Shown here piece by piece: positions 17,053 to 32,500 of a DNA stretch of 51,686 nucleotides. The stretch spans positions 1 to 51,686 of the forward strand of contig JAPOIJ010000011.1 in NCBI GenBank assembly GCA_029979005.1, read 5' to 3'. Position 1 is the first letter of the stretch; each line of letters begins with the position of its first letter. The DNA is from Planctomycetota bacterium (GTDB taxonomy: Bacteria; Planctomycetota; Planctomycetia; Pirellulales; Pirellulaceae). The notes under the pieces are model-generated. The model searched no databases, was not told the origin of the DNA, and saw only the letters and a program-made list of their open reading frames with translations. Made by a program: the position numbers and the translations under genes.

Positions 17053-18249
17053 ATGGCCAAGGAAGAATTTAAGCGGACTAAACCGCACGTTAACGTCGGA
17101 ACCATTGGGCACATTGACCATGGTAAAACAACTACCACTGCAGCGATTCTTGCAGTTCAGGCTGCGAAGGGATTAGCGGAAGCTAAGAACTACTCTGATA
17201 TCGCGAAGGGTGGAACGGTTCGTGATGCGACTAAAACCGTTACGATTGCGGTCGCTCACGTTGAGTACGAGACGGAAAATCGTCACTATGCTCACATTGA
17301 CTGCCCGGGTCACGCCGACTTTGTGAAGAACATGATTACCGGTGCTGCTCAGATGGATGGTGCGATCTTGGTCGTATCTGCTGCTGATGGCCCAATGCCA
17401 CAGACTAAAGAGCACGTTTTGCTTGCTCGTCAGGTTGATGTGCCTGCTTTGGTTGTATTTCTAAACAAGTGTGATCTTGTTGATGATGAAGAGTTGTTGG
17501 AGTTGGTTGAAATGGAAGCGCGTGAGCTTCTAAGTAAATACGACTTTGATGGCGACAACTTGCCGATTGTTCGCGGAAGTGCATTGCCTGCACTGAATAA
17601 TCCTGCGGATGAGGGTGCTTCTCAGTGCATCACTGATTTGATGGATGCAATTGATAGTTATATCCCTGAGCCGAAACGTGAAGAAGATCGTCCGTTCTTG
17701 ATGGCGATTGAGGACGTGTTCTCGATCGAAGGTCGTGGAACGGTTGCGACGGGTCGTATTGAGCGTGGTGTGATCAAGACAGGTGAAGAGGTTGCGATCA
17801 TCGGTCTTGAGGCTGAGCCTCGTATGACCACCTGCACGGGTGTGGAGATGTTCCGCAAGATTCTCGATCAAGGTCAGGCTGGTGACAATGTTGGAATTCT
17901 TCTTCGTGGTGTTAAGCGAGAAGACATTCAGCGTGGTCAGGTGTTGGCAAAGCCGGGTTCAATCACTCCGCACGCGAAGTTTGAAGCTGAGATTTACTGC
18001 TTGAGCAAAGATGAGGGTGGTCGTCACACTCCTTTCTTTAGCGGTTACCGTCCTCAGTTTTACTTCCGCACAACGGATGTGACTGGTACTGCGAATTTGA
18101 CAGAAGCAGAAATGTGCATGCCTGGTGACAACGTCAAGATTTCGGTTGAGCTTCAGAAGCCAATCGCGATGGATGATGGTGTTCGATTTGCGATTCGCGA
18201 AGGTGGCCGAACGGTCGGTTCGGGTGTTGTGACGAGTATTGTCGACTAG
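17053..18249 (+). CDS. tuf: Elongation factor Tu with divergent switch I
   Basis: GTPase that delivers aminoacyl-tRNA to the ribosome. Full length (398 residues) with P-loop [11 protein letters not shown] (19-29), DCPGH, NKCD and the C-terminal barrels ([35 protein letters not shown]). The odd part is switch I: where almost all translational GTPases have RGITI, this protein has K61-T-V-T-I65 (17233-17247), in the context [16 protein letters not shown], and it is about two residues longer between the SDI segment and this motif than E. coli EF-Tu. Thr64 aligns with the Mg-binding Thr. I recall a similar sequence in Rhodopirellula EF-Tu, so it may be lineage-wide. It is preceded by four tRNA genes and followed by tRNA-Trp and secE. 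Confidence 0.97.
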   Translation: MAKEEFKRTKPHVNVGTIGHIDHGKTTTTAAILAVQAAKGLAEAKNYSDIAKGGTVRDATKTVTIAVAHVEYETENRHYAHIDCPGHADFVKNMITGAAQMDGAILVVSAADGPMPQTKEHVLLARQVDVPALVVFLNKCDLVDDEELLELVEMEARELLSKYDFDGDNLPIVRGSALPALNNPADEGASQCITDLMDAIDSYIPEPKREEDRPFLMAIEDVFSIEGRGTVATGRIERGVIKTGEEVAIIGLEAEPRMTTCTGVEMFRKILDQGQAGDNVGILLRGVKREDIQRGQVLAKPGSITPHAKFEAEIYCLSKDEGGRHTPFFSGYRPQFYFRTTDVTGTANLTEAEMCMPGDNVKISVELQKPIAMDDGVRFAIREGGRTVGSGVVTSIVD

Positions 18250-18386
18250 TTGCGATGGATGGCTGGTCGTTGTTTGGCCGGTTGATTTCAATTTGGTAAG
18301 CGTCGTGTGGTGATTTCCGCGCGGCGCTTTCCGGCGATTTAAGGGCAGGCTCGTTCGTTTGGATCGGGTTGCTGTTGGTCAAGCGG

Positions 18387-18462
18387 AGGGGTGTAGCTCA
18401 ATTGGTAGAGCACTGGTTTCCAAAACCAGCGGTTGCGGGTTCAAGTCCCTCCGCCCCTGCCA
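18387..18462 (+). tRNA. tRNA-Trp (anticodon CCA)
   Basis: Acceptor AGGGGTG / CGCCCCT, anticodon stem CTGGT / ACCAG around TTCCAAA (anticodon CCA), T arm GGGTTCAAGTCCC, discriminator G at 18459. The 3' CCA is encoded (18460-18462), unlike the other tRNAs in the window. The position between tuf and secE is a common bacterial arrangement. Confidence 0.97.
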
Positions 18463-18560
18463 TTTGAAGCGGTGTTGTTTAGTCGGCAAGTTTAGTATTG
18501 GTTGCAATTGGCTTTGGGTGCGTTGTTCGTGTTCTGAGTTGATTGTTTGTGAGGTTGCTT

Positions 18561-19013
18561 ATGAGTTCGGCAGGAAAACAGAAGCAGGAAGCGGTTAGGC
18601 CGAGTCTTTTGTCGGAGTTGTTTCAGTTTGGGCTTTATAAGCCGAATCAGGGGCGGATTGTCCGGCAGGTGACTTTTTTGACAACTGCGTTTTTGGGGGT
18701 TTTGATTGCTTGGGAGATTAAGCGGTCGCCTTTGATGGGTGGTTTGGGTGCCGAGGGGTACCTTGTCATGTTGGCTCTTGCTGCGGTAATGGTTTGGTTT
18801 TCGTTTCGCTTGGTTAACTATTCTGTCTTTGCTGACTTTTTGGTTGCTGTTGAAGCCGAGATGAATAAGGTTTCCTGGCCGACGCGTCGGGAGTTGTGGA
18901 ATGCTTCAGTGGTTGTGATTTTTGTGATCTTCTCGATGGCGGCGTTCTTGTTTTTGTTTGACGCACTGTGGACGAAGGTGTTTGAACTGATTGGCATTCG
19001 GTATTCCAGTTAG
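18561..19013 (+). CDS. secE: Preprotein translocase subunit SecE
   Basis: Essential small subunit of the SecYEG channel, in the cytoplasmic membrane. At 150 residues it has the long, three-span form: two spans (about 30-50 and 57-77), the conserved amphipathic helix with VEAEMNKVSWPTRRELWNA and the C-terminal span (VVVIFVIFSMAAFLFLF). The ATG at 18561 has GAGG upstream; an in-frame TTG at 18543 is less likely. It lies between tRNA-Trp and nusG, the usual place. Confidence 0.93.
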   Translation: MSSAGKQKQEAVRPSLLSELFQFGLYKPNQGRIVRQVTFLTTAFLGVLIAWEIKRSPLMGGLGAEGYLVMLALAAVMVWFSFRLVNYSVFADFLVAVEAEMNKVSWPTRRELWNASVVVIFVIFSMAAFLFLFDALWTKVFELIGIRYSS

Positions 19014-19070
19014 AGGTTGGTCGTTCGTTTGTGTGGTTGCAATCTTTTTCGGTGGCTAGTGAGTAGATAG

Positions 19071-19940
19071 ATGGCAGATGACGAGGTAGTTTCGGACGAT
19101 TCGGTCGTTACCCCTGAGGTTCAGGAGGTTGGTTCGGTGGATCCGTCGGCTGAAGTTGAGTCGCCTGAAGTTGAGTCGCCCGTCAGTTCTGACGCGGAGG
19201 TTTCCGCGGGTGAAGGGACGGTGGAAGAGGTCGTTGAAGAGGAGGTTGTTGAAGAAGAGTTGAATGAGTTTGGGTTTGCGGCCTCGGATATGGTCAGCGA
19301 TGAGGATGAAGAGGAGGAGGAAGAGGGCGACGATGATGTGTCGCCGATTGAGGAGTTTGTCGACGGTGCGGTGGTGGATGAGGACGAAGCCGTTGAGATG
19401 AAGTGGTATATCCTGAAGGTTCAGGTTAACCGGGAGAATTCAATTTGCGATGCGTTGAAGCGTCGCGTGAAGGTTGCGGGGGTTGAGCGTTACTTCGGTG
19501 AGGTTTTGGTGCCGACCGAAGACGTTAGAGAGTTTAATAAGGCGGGTAAGCAGAGGATTACAAAGCGAAAGCTTTACCCTGGTTACATTGTTGTGAATAT
19601 GGAAATCAACGATGACTCCTGGTTTTTGGTTCGGGAGACTTCGGGGATTGGTGATTTTACGGGGGCAGCTGGAAAGCCTGCTCCATTGACGCCTGAGGAG
19701 GTGTCTCGGATTATCGCGACAACGAAGCCGGAGGTTGAGGAGGATGGCGAGGACAATATTAAAACGGCCATTCCATTTAAGGTGGGTGATCGTGTCCGAG
19801 TTAAGGAAGGCTATTTTCAGAATCACGAGGGTGAGGTGTCTGCGGTTGACGAGCGGAATGGCCGCATCACCGTGATGATTAATATTTTTGGTCGACCTAA
19901 TCCGGTTGAGTTGGATCACTGGCACGTTGAAAACGTTTAG
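19071..19940 (+). CDS. nusG: Transcription termination/antitermination protein NusG with acidic N-terminal extension
   Basis: NusG binds RNA polymerase and links it to Rho and the ribosome. The NGN domain starts at about 110 (MKWYILKVQVNREN, then YPGYIVVNMEIND) and the KOW domain covers about 236-289 (FKVGDRVRVKEGYFQNHEGEV). It is 289 residues, against about 180 in E. coli, because of a 109-residue N-terminal extension of mostly Glu, Asp, Val and Ser, including a 12-residue run of Asp/Glu near 78-89 broken only by Gly. The extension is in frame with the strong-context ATG and has no other start, so it looks real and disordered. Between secE and rplK as usual. Confidence 0.95.
   Translation: MADDEVVSDDSVVTPEVQEVGSVDPSAEVESPEVESPVSSDAEVSAGEGTVEEVVEEEVVEEELNEFGFAASDMVSDEDEEEEEEGDDDVSPIEEFVDGAVVDEDEAVEMKWYILKVQVNRENSICDALKRRVKVAGVERYFGEVLVPTEDVREFNKAGKQRITKRKLYPGYIVVNMEINDDSWFLVRETSGIGDFTGAAGKPAPLTPEEVSRIIATTKPEVEEDGEDNIKTAIPFKVGDRVRVKEGYFQNHEGEVSAVDERNGRITVMINIFGRPNPVELDHWHVENV
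19150..19179 (+). repeat. Perfect 15-bp tandem duplication inside the nusG extension
   Basis: CTGAAGTTGAGTCGC occurs twice in direct succession and encodes the repeated ESP-EVESP part of the acidic extension. The unit is a multiple of three, so the frame is kept; it suggests slippage-driven growth of this disordered tail. Confidence 0.85.
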
Positions 19941-19988
19941 CGTTTTTCGGGGCTGGCTGGTTACCGTAAAAGAAAAGTAGAAAGTGTT

Positions 19989-20414
19989 ATGGCGAAGCAA
20001 GTAACGGGTGAAGCAAAATTTCAGGTTCCTGGTGGGCAGGCGACTCCTGCGCCTCCGGTTGGAACCTCGTTGGGTAAGTTTGGTATCAATCTTGGCCAGT
20101 TTGTGCAGCAGTTTAATGACCGCACGAAAGAGTATGCTGGGACTCCGATTCCGGTTGTGGTCACGGTTTATAACGACCGTACATTTGAGTTTGTTACCAA
20201 GAGTCCGCCGGCGGCTTCGATGTTGAAGATTGCTGCTGGGATTGCAAAGGGGTCTGGTGTTCCTAATCGCGATAAGGTGGCGACGGTAACTCGCAAGCAG
20301 ATTGAAGAGATCTGCGAGAAGAAGAAAGAGGATTTGAATGCCCGTGATCTTGATCATGCCTGCCGGATGATTGAGGGGACGGCTCGAAGTATGGGAATTG
20401 ATGTCGTCGATTAA
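19989..20414 (+). CDS. rplK: 50S ribosomal protein L11
   Basis: Ribosomal stalk-base protein that binds 23S rRNA at the GTPase centre. Normal length (141 residues) with [24 protein letters not shown] near the start (the Pro-rich N-domain linker region), [16 protein letters not shown] and the C-terminal [20 protein letters not shown]. It follows nusG by 48 bases. Confidence 0.97.
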   Translation: MAKQVTGEAKFQVPGGQATPAPPVGTSLGKFGINLGQFVQQFNDRTKEYAGTPIPVVVTVYNDRTFEFVTKSPPAASMLKIAAGIAKGSGVPNRDKVATVTRKQIEEICEKKKEDLNARDLDHACRMIEGTARSMGIDVVD

Positions 20415-20498
20415 GCCCGGCGGTTGATTGGTGTGCTGGGCGAGTACGGAGACGGCGTCGAGCTTTATTAGGCGTTAAACAATAAAGAGTTCAGAGTA

Positions 20499-21173
20499 AT
20501 GAAGCGTTCCAAGCGATACACAGAGTTGTTGACTAAGATTCCTGAGCAACCGGTTGGTTTGAGTGAAGCCGTTGAGATCTTGAAGGGTTTTGATGGGACT
20601 AAGTTTGACCAGACGATTGAGATTCACATGCATCTCGGCGTAGACCCGAAGCAGGCGGATCAGATTGTTCGTGGTTCGATCGTGCTTCCGCACGGCATCG
20701 GCAAAACACAGCGAGTGGTTGTGTTTGCGAAGGATGCTGCGGCTGAGGCGGCGAAAGCAGCTGGAGCTGATGAAGTTGGTCAGGAGGATTTGGCCAAGAA
20801 GATCAGTGGCGGTTGGTTGGAGTTCGATGTCTGCATTGCCTCGCCGGATATGATGGGTGTTGTTGGACCGTTGGGGCGAGTGCTTGGTCCGCGAAGTCTG
20901 ATGCCCTCTCCTCGGGCAGGTACAGTGACGCCTGATGTTGCCAAGGCTGTTGAAGAATATAAGGCCGGAAAAGTGGAGTTCCGAAACGATAGCGGAGGTA
21001 ATGTCCACGCTGTTTTGGGTCGCTTGAGCTTTACTCCTGAGCAGATTCAAGAAAATGTCAGTGCTTTTTTGAAGTACATTGATTCCTTGAAGCCGAGTTC
21101 GGTGAAGGGGGCTTATGTGAAGAACATCGCGCTGACCTCGACGATGGGTCCCGGAATTCCATTGGCTGCTTAG
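20499..21173 (+). CDS. rplA: 50S ribosomal protein L1
   Basis: L1 stalk protein, which moves with the E-site tRNA and in many bacteria represses its own operon. 224 residues with the conserved segments [71 protein letters not shown] and [13 protein letters not shown]. It lies 84 bases after rplK. Confidence 0.97.
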   Translation: MKRSKRYTELLTKIPEQPVGLSEAVEILKGFDGTKFDQTIEIHMHLGVDPKQADQIVRGSIVLPHGIGKTQRVVVFAKDAAAEAAKAAGADEVGQEDLAKKISGGWLEFDVCIASPDMMGVVGPLGRVLGPRSLMPSPRAGTVTPDVAKAVEEYKAGKVEFRNDSGGNVHAVLGRLSFTPEQIQENVSAFLKYIDSLKPSSVKGAYVKNIALTSTMGPGIPLAA

Positions 21174-21242
21174 TCGTTGGGGTTTAGGTGGCTCTCGAGT
21201 TAAACATACAGTTTGAAAACGTAATGAAGTGAAGCAAAAGTT

Positions 21243-21767
21243 ATGAGTAAGTTCGTAAAAGATTTGTTGTCTAAGGATCTCGCCAGTCGACTTGATGGCG
21301 TGACGGATTGTGTCCTGGCAGATGTAGTAGGAATGGATGCAATTTCCTCGACTGATCTTCGAAGGCGTCTTCGTGACAAAGGGATTGGGATGATGGTTGT
21401 GAAAAACAGCCTCGCTCGCCGTGCGACAGAAGGCACTTCACTGGCTCCAGCATTTGAGGGGATCGAAGGGTCTCATGCAGTGCTTTGGGGTGCGGAGGAT
21501 TTTGTTTCGTTGGTCAAGGAGGTGACGGAGCTTAACGAGGATGAAGAGGCTTTTGAGAAGTTCGAAGCCCGTGGTGGAGTCATGGATGGGGAGCAGTTGA
21601 CTCCCGAGCGTGTTAAGGAGATCAGTAAGTGGCCAAGTCGTGCTGAACAGCTCAGCATGTTGGTGGGTCAGATTCTTGGTCCAGGTTCGACTTTGGCAGC
21701 GCAACTTATTGGCCCTGGTGGTCAATTGGTAAGCCAGATCAAGCAGGTCGGCGAAGAAGAGGGCTAG
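21243..21767 (+). CDS. rplJ: 50S ribosomal protein L10
   Basis: Base of the L7/L12 stalk. 174 residues: MSKFVKDLLSKDLASRLDGV at the start, the LRDKGIGMMVVKNSLARRAT segment typical of L10, and a C-terminal helix (GPGSTLAAQLIGPGGQLVSQIKQV) that binds L12 dimers. Gap after rplA 69 bases. Confidence 0.96.
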   Translation: MSKFVKDLLSKDLASRLDGVTDCVLADVVGMDAISSTDLRRRLRDKGIGMMVVKNSLARRATEGTSLAPAFEGIEGSHAVLWGAEDFVSLVKEVTELNEDEEAFEKFEARGGVMDGEQLTPERVKEISKWPSRAEQLSMLVGQILGPGSTLAAQLIGPGGQLVSQIKQVGEEEG

Positions 21768-21947
21768 AAATAAACGGCTTGGCCGTGGATATAGAGTTCG
21801 TTTGCCCAATCGCGGAGTCGGCAAGTCGAATAGAAGTTGGTCGGTTTAAACTGGCTGGCTTGTTCATAAAAGTGTTCAGTTTGATAATGAATTTTGAGAA
21901 GCGGGTTCCGCAGCCTGTTTTCTCGACGATACGAAAGGGTGACTCCA

Positions 21948-22358
21948 ATGTCCGAAGAAGCAGCAACTGTAGAATATTCTGATGAAGCCAAGAAGCTCGG
22001 TGACGAAATCGCCGGGATGACTTTGAAGCAAGCTAAAGAGCTAAGTGATTACCTCGAGAACGAGCACGGCATTAAGGCTGCTGCTGGTGGTGGTGGTGTA
22101 ATGGTCGCCGCTGCAGGTGGTGGCGGCGAAGAAGCTGCTGCAGCTCAGACTGAGTTTGACGTAGTCTTGACTGGTTTTGGCGATAAGAAGCTTGATGTTG
22201 TCAAGGTTGTTAAGACAATCACCGGCGCATCGTTGATGGAAGCCAAGAAAATGGTCGAAGGCTGCCCAGCGACACTTAAGGAAGCGGTTTCGAAAGAGGA
22301 CGCTGACAAGATCAAAGCGGATGTCGAAGGTGCTGGCGGAAGCGTTGAACTTAAGTAG
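21948..22358 (+). CDS. rplL: 50S ribosomal protein L7/L12
   Basis: Multimeric stalk protein that recruits translation factors. 136 residues: N-terminal dimerisation domain (GMTLKQAKELSDYLENEHGI), an Ala/Gly-rich hinge, and the C-terminal factor-binding domain (FDVVLTGFGDKKLDVVKVVK, MEAKKMVEGCPATLKEAV). I chose the ATG at 21948 with AAGGGTGA upstream over a TTG at 21894. A 507-base gap with hairpins separates it from rpoB. Confidence 0.96.
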   Translation: MSEEAATVEYSDEAKKLGDEIAGMTLKQAKELSDYLENEHGIKAAAGGGGVMVAAAGGGGEEAAAAQTEFDVVLTGFGDKKLDVVKVVKTITGASLMEAKKMVEGCPATLKEAVSKEDADKIKADVEGAGGSVELK

Positions 22359-22371
22359 TTCACTGCGACTG

Positions 22372-22393
22372 GCTCTGGCTTGAAAGCCAGAGC
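22372..22393 (+). promoter_or_regulatory. Stem-loop 1 after rplL (attenuator or processing site)
   Basis: A perfect ten-base inverted repeat GCTCTGGCTT / AAGCCAGAGC with a two-base nominal GA loop begins 13 bases after the rplL stop. There is no T run, so full termination is unlikely. Confidence 0.6.
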
Positions 22394-22469
22394 TCGGGCC
22401 GCGTTTATCCATGAGGGTGGTTGACGCGGTCACTTTGGTTGTTTTTGGCAACCGAATGAAGTAGGCCAA

Positions 22470-22499
22470 GCATCGCGGAATGGAACGGCTCCGCGGTGC
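22470..22499 (+). promoter_or_regulatory. Stem-loop 2 in the rplL-rpoB gap
   Basis: GCATCGCGGA / TCCGCGGTGC forms a ten-base stem with one G-T pair and a ten-base loop. No T tract follows. It may be a second processing or attenuation element. Confidence 0.5.
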
Positions 22500-22865
22500 C
22501 CTGGGTCTTGAGAGGATTTTGATTTTCAAGGTCTTCGTAAATAGCCAATTCAAGCGATGTGTTGTTCATTCACCAAAGTCAACCGTGACGTGTCTTTTTT
22601 AGGGTGCGGAAGCAGTTGGCCAATTCAGGGAACGATATGCTCGGGTATCGCACACTTGGAGATTTTTTGAAAATCCAGGACTTGTGTTTGAAACCGGCGT
22701 GCGCGGATTCGTTAAATTGGATTCCTGCGGCTGTTGTTTTCCCGGTTTTGACTGCCTTCACATTGCCGTTTGTTCAGTCGGTAGATTTCGCGTTTTCGCG
22801 GACGGCTGGAATTGCGATTGAACCATCACTTACTCGACTAATCTGATACCGGAGATTCTGCGCTT

Positions 22866-25800
22866 ATGGCAACCCCAGTTGAGCGACGATTAGCACCAGA
22901 AAAAGTTCGTGTGTTTGGTAGTGGCAGGGACTATCAAGTTCCGCCGGACCTCACAAAAATTCAAACCCACAGCTATCAAGCATTCCTTCAGTCGGATGTG
23001 CCGCTGGAAAAGCGTAAAGCGCAGGGCATTGAAGGCGTTCTACAGGAAATTTTCCCGATCGAGAGTTACGACAAGAAGCTGCAGCTCAGCTATGTTCGTT
23101 ACGAATTGGGAAAGCCGCGCTACACGCCGTCGGAGTGCCGACAGTTAAGGTTGACTTACGGACAGCCCTTTCGGGTTTGGTTGCGTTTAGAGAAAGAGCA
23201 GCCGGTTGAAGAAGAGGTTTTCCTAGGTGATATTCCGATCATGCTGGGCGGCGGTGAATTTATCATCAACGGTGCCGAGCGTGTGGTGGTCAGCCAGTTG
23301 CATCGAAGTCCTGGAATTGACTTTGTGAGGGAGACAGATACGACCTCTGACAGGAAATTGGCAAGTTGCCGCGTGATTCCCGAGCGAGGTAGTTGGATCG
23401 AAGTTAATGCGACTAAGAAAGACGTTTTGACTGTTCGTATCGATCAGAGTGGTAAGTTTTCTGCGTTAACACTGTTGCGGGCAATGGATCCGAAGTACGG
23501 TGAGGATTCTGCAATTTTGAAGGCGTTTTATGACACGGCGAAAGTGAAAGTCGTGGATCGTCGAAGCGCTGGCAAGTTGGAAGGAAAAGTTGCTGTAGAC
23601 GACATTGTGTACCCGCACACGAGCGATCGAGCCGGTGAGATTATCGTCGAAGTTGGACATAAGATCACCAAAGATGCTGCGGAAGCGATCTGCTCATCAG
23701 GTGTCAAGGTTTGCGAGATTATGCCGGCACCGAAGTCGCCATTGATCTTCAACTCTTTGATCGATGATTCAACGTCGAGCCATGAAGAGGCGTTGCTGAA
23801 GATTTACCAGCGGCTTCGTCCCGGAAATCCTCCTGCGCTCGAAAAAGCGAGGACTTTGTTCCATGAAAAGTTCTTCGATTCCAATCGCTATCGGTTGGGG
23901 CGAGTGGGTCGATTCCGAATCAATCGCAAACTGGATCTCGGTGTTTCTGAAAAGGAAATGACACTTCGTCCGGACGATATTTTAGCATCGATGAAGTACA
24001 TTTTGGAGCTTTCCACCCCGGGTGGATCAGCTAATGTTGATGATATCGATCACCTTGGAAATCGACGGTTGCGTACCATCGATGAGCTGGCATGCGACGA
24101 ACTCCGTAAAGGATTTTTGAAGCTTCGACGAACAGTGCAAGAGCGCATGAGCTTGAAAGAGCAAGATGACATGACGCCTAGTAGTCTCGTCAACCCTAAG
24201 AGTATTTCAGCAGCAATCGAGTATTTCTTCGGTCGTGGTGAATTGTCTCAGGTGGTGGATCAGACCAATCCGTTGTCTCAGTTGACCCACGAACGACGTC
24301 TGTCAGCATTGGGTCCGGGTGGTTTGAATCGTAAGCGAGCCGGTTTCGAAGTTCGCGATGTTCACATTTCTCACTATGGTCGTATTTGCCCGATTGAGAC
24401 GCCGGAAGGTACGAACATTGGATTGATTTCCAGTCTCGCGATTTATGCAAGTGTCGACGATTACGGATTCCTGGTTTCTCCCTACGCGGTTGTAAAAAAG
24501 GGGAAAGTAACGGACGAAGTCGCTTGGCTTCGTGCGGATGAGGAGACGGAAGAACACATCGCACCGGCAGATACTTACGTCGAAGACGGCAAGATCGTTG
24601 GAAGTAAGCAATTGGGCGGGGCGATCATTGCTCGATACAAGGCTGACTTTGAGTTGGCTGACCCTGAAGTGGTGAGGTACATGGACATCGCGCCTTCTCA
24701 GATGGTTGGTGTTTCGGCCGGATTGATTCCATTCCTTGAGCATGACGATGCGAACCGGGCTTTGATGGGTTCCAACATGCAACGTCAAGCTGTGCCTCTG
24801 TTGGTAGCGGAGCCGCCAATCGTTGGAACGGGTATGGAAGTTCGCGTTGCTGAGAACTCGAGCATGCTGGTTCGTGCCCGACGTGGTGGTAAAGTCACTT
24901 ATGTCGACTCTACCCGAATCGAAGTTGGTACCGACGTTTACGAATTGAAAAAGTACGTTGGCCTTAACGAGCGAACCTGTCAAAATCAAAAGCCACTTGT
25001 GGTGCCTGGTCAAAAGGTCGAACGTGGTGATGTGCTGGCGGACGGAGCGGCGACCTATAAAGGTCAATTGGCGCTCGGACGAAACGTGCTTGTCGGCTTT
25101 ATGTCGTTCGATGGTTGCAACTACGAAGATGCGATCATCATCAGCGAAGAGCTCGTCAAGAACGATACTTACACATCGATTCATATCGAAGAATTCGACG
25201 TGGAAGTACGAGAAACGAAGTTGGGTCGTGAGGAATTCACTCGCGATATTCCGAACGTCAGCGAGAAAGCGCTTCGTAATCTTGATGAGAATGGCGTGAT
25301 TCAGGTTGGAAGTTATGTCAAACCTGGCGATATTCTGGTTGGTAAGGTTTCGCCGAAATCGAAAACTGAATTGACGCCGGAAGAAAAATTGCTTCATGCG
25401 ATTTTCGGTCGAGCAGGCGAAGATGTGAAAAACGATTCGCTGGAAGTTTCCTCTGGAATTGAAGGTATCGTGATCGATACCCAACGGTTCTCCAGGCGGA
25501 TGAGCCTTTCCGAAGAAGAGCGAAAGGTTTTTGAGAAAGACTTGAAAGCCGCTGAAGCGGACGGCAATGAAGAAATTGCCAACGTTTTTGGTGTGATGGT
25601 TGAAGCGATCGAGAAAGTCGTGGGCAAGACGTTGACGGATGAAGACGAGACGCCTCTCTGCCGCGATCAGGATCCGAAGTTTGTGGCTGAGAAAGCAGCT
25701 AACTTCCGGCTCTCCAGCGTGATTGGATCGATGCGGAGCGATGACAAGATCAGCCAAATCGAAGCGATCTACAAAGAGATGTGGCCGGCGGTTGAGAAAA

Positions 25801-26600
25801 CCATTGATGCTCGCGATCGTACCGTCAACAGTATGAAGCGGGGTGACGAACTGCGAAGCGGCGTCCTGCAGATGGTCAAGGTTTACATCGCCACCAAGCG
25901 AACGATTTCGGTGGGCGACAAGATGGCTGGGCGGCACGGAAACAAAGGTGTGATCTCGAAGATCTTGCCGGTTGAAGATATGCCTTATCTCGAAGACGGT
26001 ACGCCGATTCAGATCATGCTCAATCCGCTGGGTGTTCCCTCGCGTATGAACGTGGGGCAGATCCTTGAGACCCACTTGGGCTGGGCTGGTTCTAAGCTTG
26101 GTTTCCAGGCTATCACGCCAGTATTTGATGGTGCTTCTGAGTCGGAAATCAACGAATGTCTGGCCGAAGCAGGATTGCCGAGCCACGGAAAGCACACGCT
26201 GTACGATGGGCGAACCGGAGTCCCCTGTACGCAGGAAACAACGGTTGGTTACATCTACATGTTGAAGCTTCACCACTTGGTGGATGACAAGGTTCACGCT
26301 CGAAGCACCGGGCCTTACTCATTGATCACTCAGCAGCCGCTTGGTGGTAAAGCACGGTTTGGTGGCCAGCGATTTGGAGAGATGGAAGTTTGGGCTCTGG
26401 AAGCTTATGGAGCGGCTTACATTCTTCAAGAATTGCTTACCGTCAAAAGTGATGATGTGGAAGGCCGGACTAAGATTTACGAATCGATGGTCAAAGGCGA
26501 GAACACCCTGGAGGCAGGTACTCCTGCCAGTTTCGATGTTTTGACAAATGAAATTCGTGGTCTTGCTTTGAACATGCAATTGGAAAAAAGACGCGGCTAA
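22866..26600 (+). CDS. rpoB: DNA-directed RNA polymerase subunit beta
   Basis: Beta subunit, 1244 residues, complete from [17 protein letters not shown] to MQLEKRRG. Visible landmarks are [29 protein letters not shown], the rifampicin region ([27 protein letters not shown]), [33 protein letters not shown], the [13 protein letters not shown] active-site segment and the C-terminal [25 protein letters not shown] that contacts beta-prime. The main rifampicin contacts (Gln513, Asp516, His526, Arg529, Ser531 in E. coli numbering) are conserved; Phe514 and Met515 are both Val. The ATG at 22866 has a GGAG farther upstream than usual. Confidence 0.98.
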   Translation: MATPVERRLAPEKVRVFGSGRDYQVPPDLTKIQTHSYQAFLQSDVPLEKRKAQGIEGVLQEIFPIESYDKKLQLSYVRYELGKPRYTPSECRQLRLTYGQPFRVWLRLEKEQPVEEEVFLGDIPIMLGGGEFIINGAERVVVSQLHRSPGIDFVRETDTTSDRKLASCRVIPERGSWIEVNATKKDVLTVRIDQSGKFSALTLLRAMDPKYGEDSAILKAFYDTAKVKVVDRRSAGKLEGKVAVDDIVYPHTSDRAGEIIVEVGHKITKDAAEAICSSGVKVCEIMPAPKSPLIFNSLIDDSTSSHEEALLKIYQRLRPGNPPALEKARTLFHEKFFDSNRYRLGRVGRFRINRKLDLGVSEKEMTLRPDDILASMKYILELSTPGGSANVDDIDHLGNRRLRTIDELACDELRKGFLKLRRTVQERMSLKEQDDMTPSSLVNPKSISAAIEYFFGRGELSQVVDQTNPLSQLTHERRLSALGPGGLNRKRAGFEVRDVHISHYGRICPIETPEGTNIGLISSLAIYASVDDYGFLVSPYAVVKKGKVTDEVAWLRADEETEEHIAPADTYVEDGKIVGSKQLGGAIIARYKADFELADPEVVRYMDIAPSQMVGVSAGLIPFLEHDDANRALMGSNMQRQAVPLLVAEPPIVGTGMEVRVAENSSMLVRARRGGKVTYVDSTRIEVGTDVYELKKYVGLNERTCQNQKPLVVPGQKVERGDVLADGAATYKGQLALGRNVLVGFMSFDGCNYEDAIIISEELVKNDTYTSIHIEEFDVEVRETKLGREEFTRDIPNVSEKALRNLDENGVIQVGSYVKPGDILVGKVSPKSKTELTPEEKLLHAIFGRAGEDVKNDSLEVSSGIEGIVIDTQRFSRRMSLSEEERKVFEKDLKAAEADGNEEIANVFGVMVEAIEKVVGKTLTDEDETPLCRDQDPKFVAEKAANFRLSSVIGSMRSDDKISQIEAIYKEMWPAVEKTIDARDRTVNSMKRGDELRSGVLQMVKVYIATKRTISVGDKMAGRHGNKGVISKILPVEDMPYLEDGTPIQIMLNPLGVPSRMNVGQILETHLGWAGSKLGFQAITPVFDGASESEINECLAEAGLPSHGKHTLYDGRTGVPCTQETTVGYIYMLKLHHLVDDKVHARSTGPYSLITQQPLGGKARFGGQRFGEMEVWALEAYGAAYILQELLTVKSDDVEGRTKIYESMVKGENTLEAGTPASFDVLTNEIRGLALNMQLEKRRG

Positions 26601-26745
26601 GCCCGCGGGCACAGCGGGGCAGTGGTTTAACCCTGCCCGCGTGAATGCCAAACGACTGTTTGCGTTGCAGTAGCTCTGACAGGCTTGAAAACGCTCCCCC
26701 TTAAAACAAACGATTTAAAAATACTTAAAAGGAGCAGGTGAATTT

Positions 26746-32209
<5,464 letters not shown>

Positions 32210-32355
32210 TCAAGGTTTCGGGGAAATTGAAAAAGTGGTGAAAGTTACCGCTAAATTCGCTTTTTCCTCGGAAAATGGGTAATTATGAGGAAGCCAAGCC
32301 GATACACTGCTATTGGTGAAGCTATTTTCCCCAACCTTCCTGAAATGACAGATTG

Positions 32356-32399
32356 AAATGTCAATTTGAGGTTGACATTTTGCATAAAACTATTATTTT
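32356..32399 (+). promoter_or_regulatory. Candidate str operon promoter with overlapping inverted repeat
   Basis: In the 291-base gap before rpsL, a nine-base perfect inverted repeat AAATGTCAA (32356) / TTGACATTT (32372) with a TTTGAGG spacer contains a consensus -35, TTGACA (32372-32377). A -10-like TATTTT (32394) is 16 bases on. The right arm covering the -35 makes it operator-like. A weak terminator for rpoC is possible but the stem is AT-rich. Confidence 0.5.
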
Positions 32400-32500
32400 T
32401 ACGGGCTTCCACTTGGGCCGCTGGCGCAAGGGGCCGGATGAAAATTCACCTGGAATTAGTAGCGTCGACGAATTCGGCGCGTGGATAGATAGAAGAACGA

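Larger units (their letters stand above)
22359..22865 (+). other. rplL-rpoB intergenic region
   Basis: A 507-base gap inside an otherwise tightly spaced operon. It holds two strong stem-loops without T tracts (listed separately). An 80-codon open frame at 22604-22846 has no ribosome site and no recognisable features, so I do not call it a gene. By position this is where the E. coli operon has an attenuator and an RNase III site. Confidence 0.55.

Noticed and set aside
22604-22846. An 80-codon open frame between rplL and rpoB
   Set aside because: No start signal, no conserved features, overlapping the probable regulatory gap.
24241-24330. Intrinsic rifampicin resistance from rpoB
   Set aside because: The main contacts are conserved; the Phe514 and Met515 replacements alone do not justify the claim.
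24303-26297. A 664-codon open frame on the minus strand opposite rpoB
   Set aside because: It mirrors the codon structure of rpoB, has no ribosome site or recognisable domain, and rpoB is certain.
32372-32396. TTGACA with TATTAT as a promoter
   Set aside because: The spacer is only 13 bases; TATTTT at 32394 with a 16-base spacer is more reasonable.
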